Of a stretch of DNA of 64,000 bases, positions 37,945-46,302 are shown one piece after another. The notes beneath the pieces are model-generated. The model made no database searches and was not told where the DNA came from. It was given only the letters and a program-made list of their open reading frames with translations. The stretch comes from Cupriavidus sp. D384. GTDB lineage: Bacteria; Pseudomonadota; Gammaproteobacteria; Burkholderiales; Burkholderiaceae. The first letter of the stretch is position 1, and each line of letters starts with the position of its first letter. The position numbers and the translations under genes were made by a program. The DNA lies in the NCBI RefSeq assembly GCF_001652915.1, contig NZ_BBQI01000008.1, positions 1 to 64,000 of the forward strand, read 5' to 3'.

Positions 37945-39186
37945 ATGTTCTTCAAGCAAGCAATCGACAAGCAGCTCGATAGCTGGATCTCCGACGTGCG
38001 CGAGCACGCCAACCTGCCTGTCAGGCTTAGGCTGTGGAATGGCAGCGAGTACCAGCTAGGCAATTTCGACAAACCCGAGGTCACGCTGACCGTGCGCGAG
38101 GCCTCGGCCCTTCCGCTGCTGCTCGCGCCAAGCCTGGACAACCTCGGCGAGGCATACGTCCAGGAAAAGATCGATCTCGACGGCCGCCTGGCCGACATCA
38201 TCAAGATGGCCTACGGCCTGTCGGCCGCCGCGGCACGCAGTGCGGGGGGCGCCCTGGCAAAGGTGGCGCAGCACTTCACGCACAGCCGTTCGGAAGACAA
38301 GGCATCGATCCAGTATCACTACGACGTTTCCAACGCGTTCTACCAGCTCTGGCTCGATCCGCGCATGGTGTATTCGTGCGCGTATTTCGAGGACGGCACC
38401 GAAGACCTGGCTACGGCGCAGCTCAAGAAGATCGACCACATCCTGACCAAGATCCGCGTGCAGCCGGGCCAGACCCTGCTCGACATCGGCTGCGGCTGGG
38501 GTGCGCTGGTGATCCGCGCCGCGCAGAAGTACGACGCGCGGTGCGTGGGCATCACGCTGTCGCAGAACCAGTTCGACCTGGCCACCGAACGTGTGAAGGC
38601 CGCCGGGCTGCAGGACCGCATCGAGATCCGGCTGCAGGACTATCGCGACATCCAGGGCCAGTTCGACCGCATCACCAGCGTCGGCATGTTCGAGCACGTG
38701 GGCAAGGACAACCTGATCGGCTACTTCGGCCGCATCCGCGACCTGCTCAAGGACGATGGCGTGGCGATGAACCACGGCATCACGGCCACCGACCCCGACA
38801 GCGGCGCCGTGCCGATGGACGGCTCGGGCTTCATGGACCGCTATGTGTTCCCGCAGGGCGAACTGCCGCACATCAGCATGGTGCTGAATACCATGGCCAA
38901 GGGCGGGCTGGAGGCCTTCGACGTGGAGTTGCTGCGCCGGCACTATGCCCAGACGCTGCGGCACTGGGGCGACAATTTCGAGACGAATGCCGAGGCGATC
39001 CGTGCGATGGTAGGCGAGAAGAAATACCGCATCTGGCGCGTCTACATGGCCGGCTGCGAGCACGCGTTCACCAACAGCATCATGTCGTTGCACCAGGTGG
39101 TGTGCCAGAAGGCAAATCGTCCCGCCGACACATTCCCGATCTCGCGGCGCTATATTTACGCGTCTCCGATTGGAAATGCCGCCTGA
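37945..39186 (+). CDS. cfa: Cyclopropane-fatty-acyl-phospholipid synthase
   Basis: SAM-dependent methylase that adds a methylene bridge to unsaturated acyl chains of membrane phospholipids. The 413-aa protein starts MFFKQAIDKQLDSW with gggaga upstream. The central part contains SIQYHYDVSNAFYQLWLDPRMVYSCAYF and the SAM motif LLDIGCGWGALVI near residue 178, then ITLSQNQFDLATERV; the C-terminus has the family ending YMAGCEHAFTNSIMSLHQVV. Typically induced in stationary phase or acid. A DUF72 gene starts three bases after its stop. Confidence 0.95.
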   Translation: MFFKQAIDKQLDSWISDVREHANLPVRLRLWNGSEYQLGNFDKPEVTLTVREASALPLLLAPSLDNLGEAYVQEKIDLDGRLADIIKMAYGLSAAAARSAGGALAKVAQHFTHSRSEDKASIQYHYDVSNAFYQLWLDPRMVYSCAYFEDGTEDLATAQLKKIDHILTKIRVQPGQTLLDIGCGWGALVIRAAQKYDARCVGITLSQNQFDLATERVKAAGLQDRIEIRLQDYRDIQGQFDRITSVGMFEHVGKDNLIGYFGRIRDLLKDDGVAMNHGITATDPDSGAVPMDGSGFMDRYVFPQGELPHISMVLNTMAKGGLEAFDVELLRRHYAQTLRHWGDNFETNAEAIRAMVGEKKYRIWRVYMAGCEHAFTNSIMSLHQVVCQKANRPADTFPISRRYIYASPIGNAA

Positions 39187-39189
39187 CGT

Positions 39190-40278
39190 TTGACTGACAA
39201 CCTCGACCTGTTCGGCGATGCCCCGGCATCGCCGGACGCCCCGCCCCGGCCCGCCGCGGCCGGAAATCCCGAAAAGAAGAAGCCCGTTGGCAAGGTCGTC
39301 CAGCCCTGGACGCCCGATGCCGCGCTGACCGCGCTCGCCGGCCGGCTGCCCCCCAACCTGTATTTCGGTACCTCGTCGTGGTCGTATCCGGGCTGGCACG
39401 GCATGGTCTACGACGGCGAGTACACGGAAAGCCTGCTGTCCCGCAAGGGCCTGCTCGCCTGCGGCCAGCATCCGCTGCTGCGCGCGGCGGGTATCGACCG
39501 CGGTTTCTATGGCCCGATTCCGCTGGCCGACTACCTGGGCTACGCGGCGCAGGTGCCCGAAGGTTTCCGCTTCCTGGTCAAGGCGCCGGCCAGCGTATGC
39601 GATGCCTGGCTGCGCGGCCCCGATGGCGCCGGACGCTTGCCAAACGCCGCATTCCTGAACGCCGAGATCGCGATCCGCGATTTCATCGTGCCGGCCACTG
39701 GCGGCCTGGGCCAGCGTTGCGGCCCGCTGCTGTTCCAGCTGTCACCGCTGCAAAGCGTGGCTGACGACGGCCCGGCCTTCTTCGCGCGGCTCGATGCCTT
39801 CCTGGCCGCCCTGCCGCGGCTGGACCCCAGCCTGACGCCGCACGCCTGCTATGCCGTGGAAATGCGTGATCCTGCGCTGCTGACGCCACGCTACATCCGC
39901 CTGCTGCGCGAGCGCGGCGTGCGCTTCTGCCTGGCCGCGCGCGACCGCCTGCCGCCGGTGACGCGCCAGGCCCATGCGCAGGCGCTGATGGACGACGGCG
40001 CGCCCGGCCCGCTGGTGCTGCGCTGGATGCTGCGCGAGGGCCGCTCCTATGCGATGGCCGAGAAAGCCTACATGCCGTTCGACAAGCTCGTGGACCCCGA
40101 CGACGCGACGCGCGATGCCATCGCCGATGTGGTGGCGAACACGCTGCGCAGCGGCCAATCGACCTACGTCATCGTCAGCAACAATGCCGAAGGCTGCGCG
40201 CCGCTGAGCATCGCCCGGCTGGCCGCGGCGATTGCCGAGCGGCTGCAAGGCGCGGCAGGCCTGGCCCTTTCTGCCTAG
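39190..40278 (+). CDS. DUF72 family protein
   Basis: A 362-aa DUF72 protein with a TIM-barrel-like fold: YFGTSSWSYPGWHGMVYDGEY near residue 57, then ADYLGYAAQVPEGFRFLVKAPASVCD and FQLSPLQS. The start is TTG, three bases after the cfa stop, so translation is probably coupled to cfa. The family is unassigned biochemically. The stop codon shares CTAG with the convergent msrA stop, a four-base overlap. Confidence 0.87.
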   Translation: MTDNLDLFGDAPASPDAPPRPAAAGNPEKKKPVGKVVQPWTPDAALTALAGRLPPNLYFGTSSWSYPGWHGMVYDGEYTESLLSRKGLLACGQHPLLRAAGIDRGFYGPIPLADYLGYAAQVPEGFRFLVKAPASVCDAWLRGPDGAGRLPNAAFLNAEIAIRDFIVPATGGLGQRCGPLLFQLSPLQSVADDGPAFFARLDAFLAALPRLDPSLTPHACYAVEMRDPALLTPRYIRLLRERGVRFCLAARDRLPPVTRQAHAQALMDDGAPGPLVLRWMLREGRSYAMAEKAYMPFDKLVDPDDATRDAIADVVANTLRSGQSTYVIVSNNAEGCAPLSIARLAAAIAERLQGAAGLALSA

Positions 40279-40817
40279 CGCCGCATACGGTGCGCGAAGT
40301 CGCGCCGGAACTGCGCCAGCTTGGGGGTGATCACAAATGCGCAGTAGCCCTGCGCCGGATGCTCCTGATAGTAGTTCTGGTGGCTCATCTCGGCGCGCCA
40401 GTACGGCTGCTCCGGTTCGAGCTGCGTGACGATCGGCGCGTCGTACACCTTGTTCGCCACCAGTTCGCCAATCACATACTCCGCTACAGCGCGCTGGGCC
40501 TCCGAATGCGTGAAGATCATCGAGCGATACTGCGGGCCCACATCGTTGCCCTGCCGATTGAGTTGCGTCGGGTCATGGATCGAGAAGAAGATCTCCAGGA
40601 TTTCCCGGAATGTGATCGTGGCCGGGTCGAAGGTCAGGCGCACCACCTCGGCGTGGCCCGTGTCGCCCTCGCACACCTGGCGATAGGTGGGATTGTGGAT
40701 ATAGCCACCGGTATAGCCCGACTCCACGGCACGTACGCCATCCACCTGCTGGAACACCGCCTCCAGGCACCAGAAACTCCCGCCACCGAGCGTGGCAATC
40801 TCAAGTTCGTGATCCAT
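40275..40817 (-). CDS. msrA: Peptide methionine sulfoxide reductase A
   Basis: Reduces methionine-S-sulfoxide in proteins. The 180-aa form starts MDHELEIATLGGGSFWCLEAVFQQVDGV, with the nucleophile Cys17 in GGGSFWC and a resolving cysteine near the C-terminus (YCAF). agggagcg upstream supports this start. The frame stays open for 47 further codons upstream, beginning with a hydrophobic signal-like segment (see findings), but that start has no ribosome site. The gene overlaps the DUF72 gene by four bases at its end. Confidence 0.95.
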   Translation of the reverse strand: MDHELEIATLGGGSFWCLEAVFQQVDGVRAVESGYTGGYIHNPTYRQVCEGDTGHAEVVRLTFDPATITFREILEIFFSIHDPTQLNRQGNDVGPQYRSMIFTHSEAQRAVAEYVIGELVANKVYDAPIVTQLEPEQPYWRAEMSHQNYYQEHPAQGYCAFVITPKLAQFRRDFAHRMRR

Positions 40818-41176
40818 CTGCTCGCTCCCTTTACCGCGTTCAGGGGTATCCGATACCGCGTCGGCTCTAACGGGCATCGATTTTCCAGCATAAGCAATGG
40901 CGCAACGAACTGCCGTTAAAAATGAAACAAGTGCAATCAGGAGGGCGTAAAGACCCATTGATATCGCGTAGGGGTCACTTCGGGTGAAATGTCCGGAGTC
41001 CGCTACAATCGCACCTGTATTGGCGCCTGCAGGCGCCGGCAGCGCGCGTCCGGCAGCCCTGCGTCGAGTGTGCGCCAGGCCACCGAAATCGCCGCCCCCC
41101 AGGATTAGGTTTGGTGTGTTGAATGCGCGCCGGCCATCCCGATATGAAGATCATGGATTTGTGTGGAGCCCGAGAG
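40818..41176. other. Divergent region between msrA and flavin reductase genes
   Basis: 359 bases with no supported gene beyond the possible msrA extension (40818-40958). A possible -10 box TACAAT is at 41004-41009 in the flavin reductase direction. A 16-bp perfect palindrome, GGCGCCTGCAGGCGCC, lies at 41022-41037, just past the predicted start of transcription. Confidence 0.45.
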
Positions 41177-41767
41177 ATGGGCATGCCCGAGGCCGCCGCC
41201 CCAGCCACCCAGGAGCGCAAGGCCGCCGCCCCCGATTTTGACAGCCGTCATTTCAAGCGCGCGCTGTCGCAGTTCGCCACAGGTGTAACGGTGATCACCA
41301 CGCGTGCCGCCGGCCACCAGCACGCCAACGGCGCGCCGTTCGTCGGCATTACCGCCAGCTCGTTCAATTCGGTATCGCTCGATCCGCCGCTGGTGCTGTG
41401 GAGCATGGCCACGCGCGCCAACAGCCTGCCGATGTTCCGCGATGGCTCGCACTACATCATCAACGTGCTGGCCGCATCACAACTGGACCTGTGCCAGCGC
41501 TTTGCCACGCTCAAGGGCGACCGCTTTGCCGGCGTGGATTACCGGTTGTCCGAGACTGGCCTGCCAATCCTTGGCAATGCCCTGGCCTGGTTCGAGTGCC
41601 ACAACCGCAGCCGCTATGACGAAGGCGACCACGTGATCTTCGTTGGCGAAGTGGAACGCTGTGGCATCCTCGACGCCGGCGGCGAGCCGCTGGTGTTCCA
41701 GGGCGCGCAGTTCTCCACACTATGCCCGCTGAATCCGCTCGATCAGATCGAGCCGCGCGACCGCTAG
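41177..41767 (+). CDS. Flavin reductase-like FMN-binding protein
   Basis: A 196-aa protein of the flavin reductase-like family, which reduces FMN or FAD with NAD(P)H for a partner monooxygenase. The core FKRALSQFATGVTVITTRAAGHQHANGAPFVGITASSFNSVSLDPPLVLWS is a classic match, and CHNRSRYDEGDHVIFVGEVERC ends the domain. Start chosen at the ATG nine bases after ggag; other in-frame ATGs lie upstream. No monooxygenase gene is adjacent. It converges on kynR, ending two bases away. Confidence 0.9.
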   Translation: MGMPEAAAPATQERKAAAPDFDSRHFKRALSQFATGVTVITTRAAGHQHANGAPFVGITASSFNSVSLDPPLVLWSMATRANSLPMFRDGSHYIINVLAASQLDLCQRFATLKGDRFAGVDYRLSETGLPILGNALAWFECHNRSRYDEGDHVIFVGEVERCGILDAGGEPLVFQGAQFSTLCPLNPLDQIEPRDR

Positions 41768-41768
41768 G

Positions 41769-42254
41769 TCACGGCTTCGCGTCCTTGTCCTTCAGGATCG
41801 CCAGGGGCGATCCGTCCGTCTTGATCCGCTGCAGCACGATATTCGAGCGGATATCCATCACCCCGGGCGTGCGATATAGCCGATTCACGATGAAATCGGA
41901 GTAATGCTTCAGGTTGCGCGCCTGCACCCGCAGGATGTAGTTGCTGTCGCCGGTGATCACATAGGCGGTCAGCACCTCGGGCCAGGTCTGCACCACGGCA
42001 TTGAACGTGTCGTGCCAGCCCTCCACGTCGTGCCGCATCGATACCTGCACGATGGCCTCGATCTCCAGCCCCAGCTGCTCGGCGTCGAACCACGCCTTGT
42101 AGCCGCCTATCACGCCGTTTTCTTCCAGCAGCCGCACCCGCCGCAAGCACGCGGATGGCGATAACGCCACCCGGTCGGCCAGGTCCTGATTACTGATGCG
42201 GCCGTTCTCCTGCAGGGCGGTGAGTATGCGTAAATCAATCGGATCGAGGGTCAT
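41769..42254 (-). CDS. kynR: Lrp/AsnC-family regulator of kynurenine genes
   Basis: A 161-aa Lrp/AsnC regulator: HTH in residues 5-50 (DLRILTALQENGRISNQDLADRVALSPSACLRRVRLLEENG) and an effector-binding RAM domain (DNVLRVQARNLKHYSDFI-like segment). It is divergent from kynB-kynU-kynA, the arrangement of KynR in Pseudomonas, which activates the operon in response to kynurenine. Motifs TTTCGCA / TGCGAAA in the intervening region are candidate sites. The functional name rests on that context. Confidence 0.88.
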   Translation of the reverse strand: MTLDPIDLRILTALQENGRISNQDLADRVALSPSACLRRVRLLEENGVIGGYKAWFDAEQLGLEIEAIVQVSMRHDVEGWHDTFNAVVQTWPEVLTAYVITGDSNYILRVQARNLKHYSDFIVNRLYRTPGVMDIRSNIVLQRIKTDGSPLAILKDKDAKP

Positions 42255-42331
42255 TTCGCAGAAACCACGGTTTTCTATTTATCTTGCACAATTTTATGCG
42301 AAAGATGGTCCAGTTGACGGGCCATTTCGCA
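42254..42331. promoter_or_regulatory. Candidate KynR operator array
   Basis: The heptamer TTTCGCA occurs at 42254-42260 and 42325-42331 and its complement TGCGAAA at 42297-42303. The last two form an imperfect 35-bp palindrome with further pairing (TGG..CC / GGGCCA). All are between the divergent kynR and kynB starts; the first touches the kynR start codon. Confidence 0.5.
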
Positions 42332-42410
42332 AGCCTCTTCTCGGCGCTTTTGACTATGATCCCCACACGCACCGCGTCTTCAGAAACGCGCTACGGAGAC
42401 CCTAGTCAAC

Positions 42411-43058
42411 ATGCCAAACGCCCCCACTGCCTCCCGCCGGATCTGGGATATCAGCCCGCCGGTATCGAACGCCACGCCGGTCTGGCCCGGTGACACCCCG
42501 TTCCGGCACGAACCCGCCTGGCAACTGGACGAACACTGCCCGGTCAATGTTGGCCGCATCACGATGTCGCCGCACACGGGCGCCCATGCCGACGCGCCGC
42601 TGCATTACGCGGCCGATGGCGCGCCGATTGGCGACGTGCCGCTGGACGCCTATCTGGGCCCCTGCCGCGTGATCCACTGCATCGGCGCCGCGCCGCGCGT
42701 AGAGCCGCATCACGTCGAGGCAGCGCTGGCTGGCGTGCCGCAGCGCGTGCTGCTGCGCACCTATGAAAGCGTGCCGCTGGGCGCGTGGGACTCGGCGTTC
42801 TGCGCTGTCGCCCCGGAAACCATTGCATTGCTGGCCCGCCATGGGGTGAAGCTGATTGGCATCGACACGCCGTCGCTGGACCCCGAGACCTCGAAGACGA
42901 TGGACGCCCACCACGCGGTGCGCGATCACCGGCTGGCGATTCTCGAAGGCATCGTGCTCGACGACGTGCCGGCCGGCGACTACGAACTCATCGCGCTGCC
43001 GCTGCGCCTGGCCACGCTCGACGCGAGCCCGGTCCGTGCGGTGCTGCGTGCACTCTGA
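42411..43058 (+). CDS. kynB: Kynurenine formamidase (arylformamidase)
   Basis: Hydrolyses N-formylkynurenine to kynurenine, second step of aerobic tryptophan degradation. The 215-aa cyclase-type metal enzyme opens with [27 protein letters not shown] and carries the metal motif [12 protein letters not shown] and [26 protein letters not shown]. It is the first gene of kynB-kynU-kynA, with 30 bases to kynU. Confidence 0.96.
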   Translation: MPNAPTASRRIWDISPPVSNATPVWPGDTPFRHEPAWQLDEHCPVNVGRITMSPHTGAHADAPLHYAADGAPIGDVPLDAYLGPCRVIHCIGAAPRVEPHHVEAALAGVPQRVLLRTYESVPLGAWDSAFCAVAPETIALLARHGVKLIGIDTPSLDPETSKTMDAHHAVRDHRLAILEGIVLDDVPAGDYELIALPLRLATLDASPVRAVLRAL

Positions 43059-43088
43059 ACCCTTCCGAACACCCTGAACACTGAAAGC

Positions 43089-44345
43089 ATGACCAACCTG
43101 ACTCGCGAACGCTGCCAGGCGCTGGACCGGGACGACCCGCTCCGCGCGCTGCGCGAACAATTTGCCCTGCCCGCCGGCGTGATCTATCTCGATGGCAATT
43201 CGCTGGGCGCCCGCCCGCGCGCCGCCGCGGCGCGCGCCGCCGAGGTGGTCAGCAGCGAATGGGGCGAAGGCCTGATCCGCAGCTGGAATACCGCGGGCTG
43301 GTTCGACCTCCCGGGCCGGCTGGGCAACCGCCTGGCGCCGCTGATTGGCGCGGGCCACGACGAAGTGGTGGTCACCGACACCACGTCGATCAACCTGTTC
43401 AAGGTGCTGGCCGCCGCGCTGCGCGTGCAACAGCAGCGCGATCCGTCGCGCCGCGTGATCGTGTCCGAGGCCAGCAATTTCCCGACCGATCTCTATATCG
43501 CCCAGGGCCTGGCCGACCTGCTGCAGCAAGGCTACGAAGTCCGCCTGGTGAACAGCCCCGATGAGATCGACGCCGCCGTGGGCGCCGATACCGCCGTGCT
43601 GATGCTGACGCATGTCAACTACAAGACCGGCGAGATGCTCGACATGGCCGGCCTGACCGAACTCGCCCACGCGCGCGGCGTGCTGACCGTCTGGGATCTG
43701 GCGCACTCGGCCGGCGCGGTGCCGGTGGACCTGACAGCGGCCAGGGCAGACTACGCCATCGGCTGCACGTACAAGTACCTGAACGGCGGCCCGGGCTCGC
43801 CCGCCTTCGTCTGGGTGGCACCCGCGCTGCGCGACCAGTTCTGGCAACCGCTGTCGGGCTGGTGGGGCCATGGCGCGCCGTTCGCGATGTCGCCGCAGTA
43901 CGCGCCCGCCAAGGGCATCGGCCGTTTTTTGTGCGGCACGCAGCCGGTCACGTCGCTCGCCATGGTCGAATGCGGCCTGGATATCTTCGCGCAGACCAGC
44001 ATGAGCGCGTTGCGTGCGAAGTCGCTCAAGCTGACCGACATGTTTATCGAACTCGTCGAATCACGATGCGCCAGGCATCCGCTGACGCTGGTCACGCCGC
44101 GCGCGCACGCCCGGCGCGGCAGCCAGGTGAGCTTTGCGCACCCCGACGGCTATGCGCTGGTGGCCGCGCTGATCGAGCGCGGCGTGATTGGCGACTATCG
44201 CGAGCCCGGCATTGCCCGCTTCGGCTTCACGCCGCTCTACACGACCTTTACCGAAGTCTGGGATGCCGTGGAAATCATGCGCGACGTGCTGGACAGCGGC
44301 GCCTATCGCGACGCCCGCTTTGCGGTGCGGACGGCGGTGACCTGA
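43089..44345 (+). CDS. kynU: Kynureninase
   Basis: PLP enzyme that splits kynurenine into anthranilate and alanine. The 418-aa chain has the family opening [14 protein letters not shown] and the PLP lysine Lys229 in [19 protein letters not shown], with the cofactor aspartate in [15 protein letters not shown]. Middle gene of the operon, 12 bases before kynA. With KynA and KynB it completes the route from tryptophan to anthranilate. Confidence 0.97.
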   Translation: MTNLTRERCQALDRDDPLRALREQFALPAGVIYLDGNSLGARPRAAAARAAEVVSSEWGEGLIRSWNTAGWFDLPGRLGNRLAPLIGAGHDEVVVTDTTSINLFKVLAAALRVQQQRDPSRRVIVSEASNFPTDLYIAQGLADLLQQGYEVRLVNSPDEIDAAVGADTAVLMLTHVNYKTGEMLDMAGLTELAHARGVLTVWDLAHSAGAVPVDLTAARADYAIGCTYKYLNGGPGSPAFVWVAPALRDQFWQPLSGWWGHGAPFAMSPQYAPAKGIGRFLCGTQPVTSLAMVECGLDIFAQTSMSALRAKSLKLTDMFIELVESRCARHPLTLVTPRAHARRGSQVSFAHPDGYALVAALIERGVIGDYREPGIARFGFTPLYTTFTEVWDAVEIMRDVLDSGAYRDARFAVRTAVT

Positions 44346-44357
44346 GCGGAGCGCATC

Positions 44358-45239
44358 ATGACTGAATTCAAGGGATGCCCGATGGGGCACGGCAGCCAGC
44401 CGGCCGACGCCACCGGCGAGGATGGCTGGCATGGCGCGCAGATGGATTTTGCCCGCGACATGAGCTATGGCGACTATCTGGGCCTGGACCAGATCCTGAG
44501 CGCACAGCATCCACGGTCGCCGGACCACAACGAGATGCTCTTCATCGTCCAGCACCAGACCACCGAGCTGTGGATGAAGCTGATGCTGCACGAACTGCGC
44601 GCCGCGCGCGACGGCGTGAAGAACGACCAACTGCGTCCGGCGTTCAAGATGCTGGCGCGCGTGTCGCGCATCATGGATCAGCTGGTGCAGGCGTGGAACG
44701 TGCTCGCCACCATGACGCCGCCCGAATATTCGGCCATGCGCCCTTACCTGGGCGCTTCGTCGGGATTCCAGTCGTACCAGTATCGCGAAATCGAGTTCAT
44801 CCTCGGCAACAAGAACGCGGCCATGCTACGGCCGCACGCGCACCGGGCCGAACATCTGGAACTGGTGGAAACGGCGCTGCATACACCGTCGATGTACGAC
44901 GAGGCCATCCGGCTGATGGCGCGGCGCGGGTTCGAGATCGACGCCGAAGTGGTGGAACGCGACTGGACCCAGCCAACCCAGTACAACGCGTCGGTGGAGG
45001 CGGCCTGGCTGGAGGTGTACCGCAACCCTGCGGCGCATTGGGAACTGTACGAGCTGGGCGAGAAGTTCGTCGACCTCGAGGATGCCTTCCGCCAATGGCG
45101 TTTCCGCCACGTGACCACGGTGGAGCGCGTCATCGGCTTCAAGCGCGGCACCGGCGGCACCGAAGGCGTCAGCTACCTGCGCCGGATGCTCGACGTGGTG
45201 CTGTTCCCGGAATTGTGGAAGCTGCGGACGGACCTGTAA
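44358..45239 (+). CDS. kynA: Tryptophan 2,3-dioxygenase
   Basis: Heme enzyme that opens the indole ring of L-tryptophan to N-formylkynurenine. The 293-aa protein has [41 protein letters not shown], including the active-site His66, and the proximal heme ligand His251 in [22 protein letters not shown]. An enzyme from Cupriavidus metallidurans is a known structural model of the family. It is the last gene of the operon, although it catalyses the first step. Confidence 0.98.
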   Translation: MTEFKGCPMGHGSQPADATGEDGWHGAQMDFARDMSYGDYLGLDQILSAQHPRSPDHNEMLFIVQHQTTELWMKLMLHELRAARDGVKNDQLRPAFKMLARVSRIMDQLVQAWNVLATMTPPEYSAMRPYLGASSGFQSYQYREIEFILGNKNAAMLRPHAHRAEHLELVETALHTPSMYDEAIRLMARRGFEIDAEVVERDWTQPTQYNASVEAAWLEVYRNPAAHWELYELGEKFVDLEDAFRQWRFRHVTTVERVIGFKRGTGGTEGVSYLRRMLDVVLFPELWKLRTDL

Positions 45240-45257
45240 TCCGCCGATGGCTTCCGC

Positions 45258-45281
45258 CCTCTCCCGTTCTCGCGGGAGAGG
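45258..45281. repeat. CTCTCCC-type intergenic hairpin at a convergent junction
   Basis: CCTCTCCCG and CGGGAGAGG form a 9-bp stem with loop TTCTCG between the convergent kynA and IclR genes. It may end transcription from both sides, though without T-runs. Compare 27868 and 30747. Confidence 0.75.
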
Positions 45282-45293
45282 CCTGCCCGGCCG

Positions 45294-46103
45294 CTACCGC
45301 CCGGCCGGATCCGATAGCCTTGCGCCCAGCGTCTGCAGCGCGGGCGCCAGCTTCTCGTGGAACGTCTCCTCGCTGACGGCGCCATACGATGCACTGCAGC
45401 TCAGCATGTGCAGATCCTTTTCCCCCACCGGCTTGAATGCCACCGCGCAGGCGTGGATGGCCGGATGCCAGTCGCGGAACGACGCGGCATAGCCATCGCG
45501 CTCGGCCTGCGCCAGCGCGGCGCGCATCGGTACTTCCTGCTGCTTCCACTGCTCCGGATACGCCTGCGCGAACTCGGCCAGCACCTTGTCGCGGCGTGCC
45601 GGCGCCAGCGCAGCCAGGTAGGCCCGCCCCATCGAGCTGGACACCAGCGACAGACGAGATCCCACGCCCAGGCCCAGCATCACGCCGGCATCGTTCCGGA
45701 TCGACTCCATATAGATGACTTCCATGCGCTCGCGCTTGCCCAGCGACACCGACACGCCATACGACTGCGCGAAGGCCAGCATGTGCGGGCGCGCCAGCGT
45801 CACCACATCGGACGCCGAAAGGTAGGAAAACCCGAGCGCCAGCACGCCGGCATCGAGCGCGTACTTGCCCAGGCTGTCGTCGTAGCGCAGGTATCCCAGC
45901 TGCACCAGGGTGCCGGCCAGACGGCTGACTGTGGCCTTTGGGAACCCCGTGCGGCGCACGAAGTCCTGGTTGCCCAGCATCGCCTCGCCGGTACGGAAAC
46001 ACCGCAGCAGCTCCAGCCCGCGCGCCAGCGCAGTCACAAAATTGGGGTCGCTCTCGCGCTCCTTCTGGACCGGCTCGGCGGCGGTGGCAGTGGATGTAGC
46101 CAA
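45294..46103 (-). CDS. IclR-family transcriptional regulator
   Basis: A 269-aa IclR regulator: winged HTH in residues about 20-80 (FVTALARGLELLRCFRTGEAMLGNQDFVRRTGFPKATVSRLAGTLVQLGYL) and a GAF-like C-terminal effector domain. It is divergent from gcdH, and a strong GGTTCCGC/GCGGAACC dyad lies on the gcdH promoter, so it very likely represses or activates gcdH. The likely effector is a dicarboxylate such as glutarate or its CoA ester; that is inference. Confidence 0.92.
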   Translation of the reverse strand: MATSTATAAEPVQKERESDPNFVTALARGLELLRCFRTGEAMLGNQDFVRRTGFPKATVSRLAGTLVQLGYLRYDDSLGKYALDAGVLALGFSYLSASDVVTLARPHMLAFAQSYGVSVSLGKRERMEVIYMESIRNDAGVMLGLGVGSRLSLVSSSMGRAYLAALAPARRDKVLAEFAQAYPEQWKQQEVPMRAALAQAERDGYAASFRDWHPAIHACAVAFKPVGEKDLHMLSCSASYGAVSEETFHEKLAPALQTLGARLSDPAGR

Positions 46104-46168
46104 GAGACAGCTCCTGTGGAAGTTGGTCGATTGCCGAACGCAAATCGCCAGGGCGCGGATTTCCCCTG

Positions 46169-46196
46169 TTGCAGCGCGAATCGGTTCAGCTATACT
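46169..46196 (+). promoter_or_regulatory. Predicted gcdH promoter
   Basis: TTGCAG, 16 bases, TATACT. Predicted start near 46203, next to the IclR dyad. The -10 has one mismatch, the -35 three. Confidence 0.55.
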
Positions 46197-46203
46197 AGCT
46201 CAT

Positions 46204-46230
46204 CGGAACAAGGTTCCGCAATGCGGAACC
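46204..46230. promoter_or_regulatory. IclR-type operator at gcdH start site
   Basis: GGTTCCGC and GCGGAACC form a perfect 8-bp dyad with a three-base centre (46212-46230). An overlapping dyad CGGAAC-aag-GTTCCG (46204-46218) adds a third half-site. GTTCCGCA..TGCGGAAC palindromes are a known IclR-family recognition pattern. Overlap with the predicted start suggests repression. Confidence 0.7.
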
Positions 46231-46302
46231 ACATCTTTTTGATCGACCGGATCGAATGAAGGCGGCACTGCCTTCACCGCGCCACCAAAGAAGGAGACCT
46301 CC

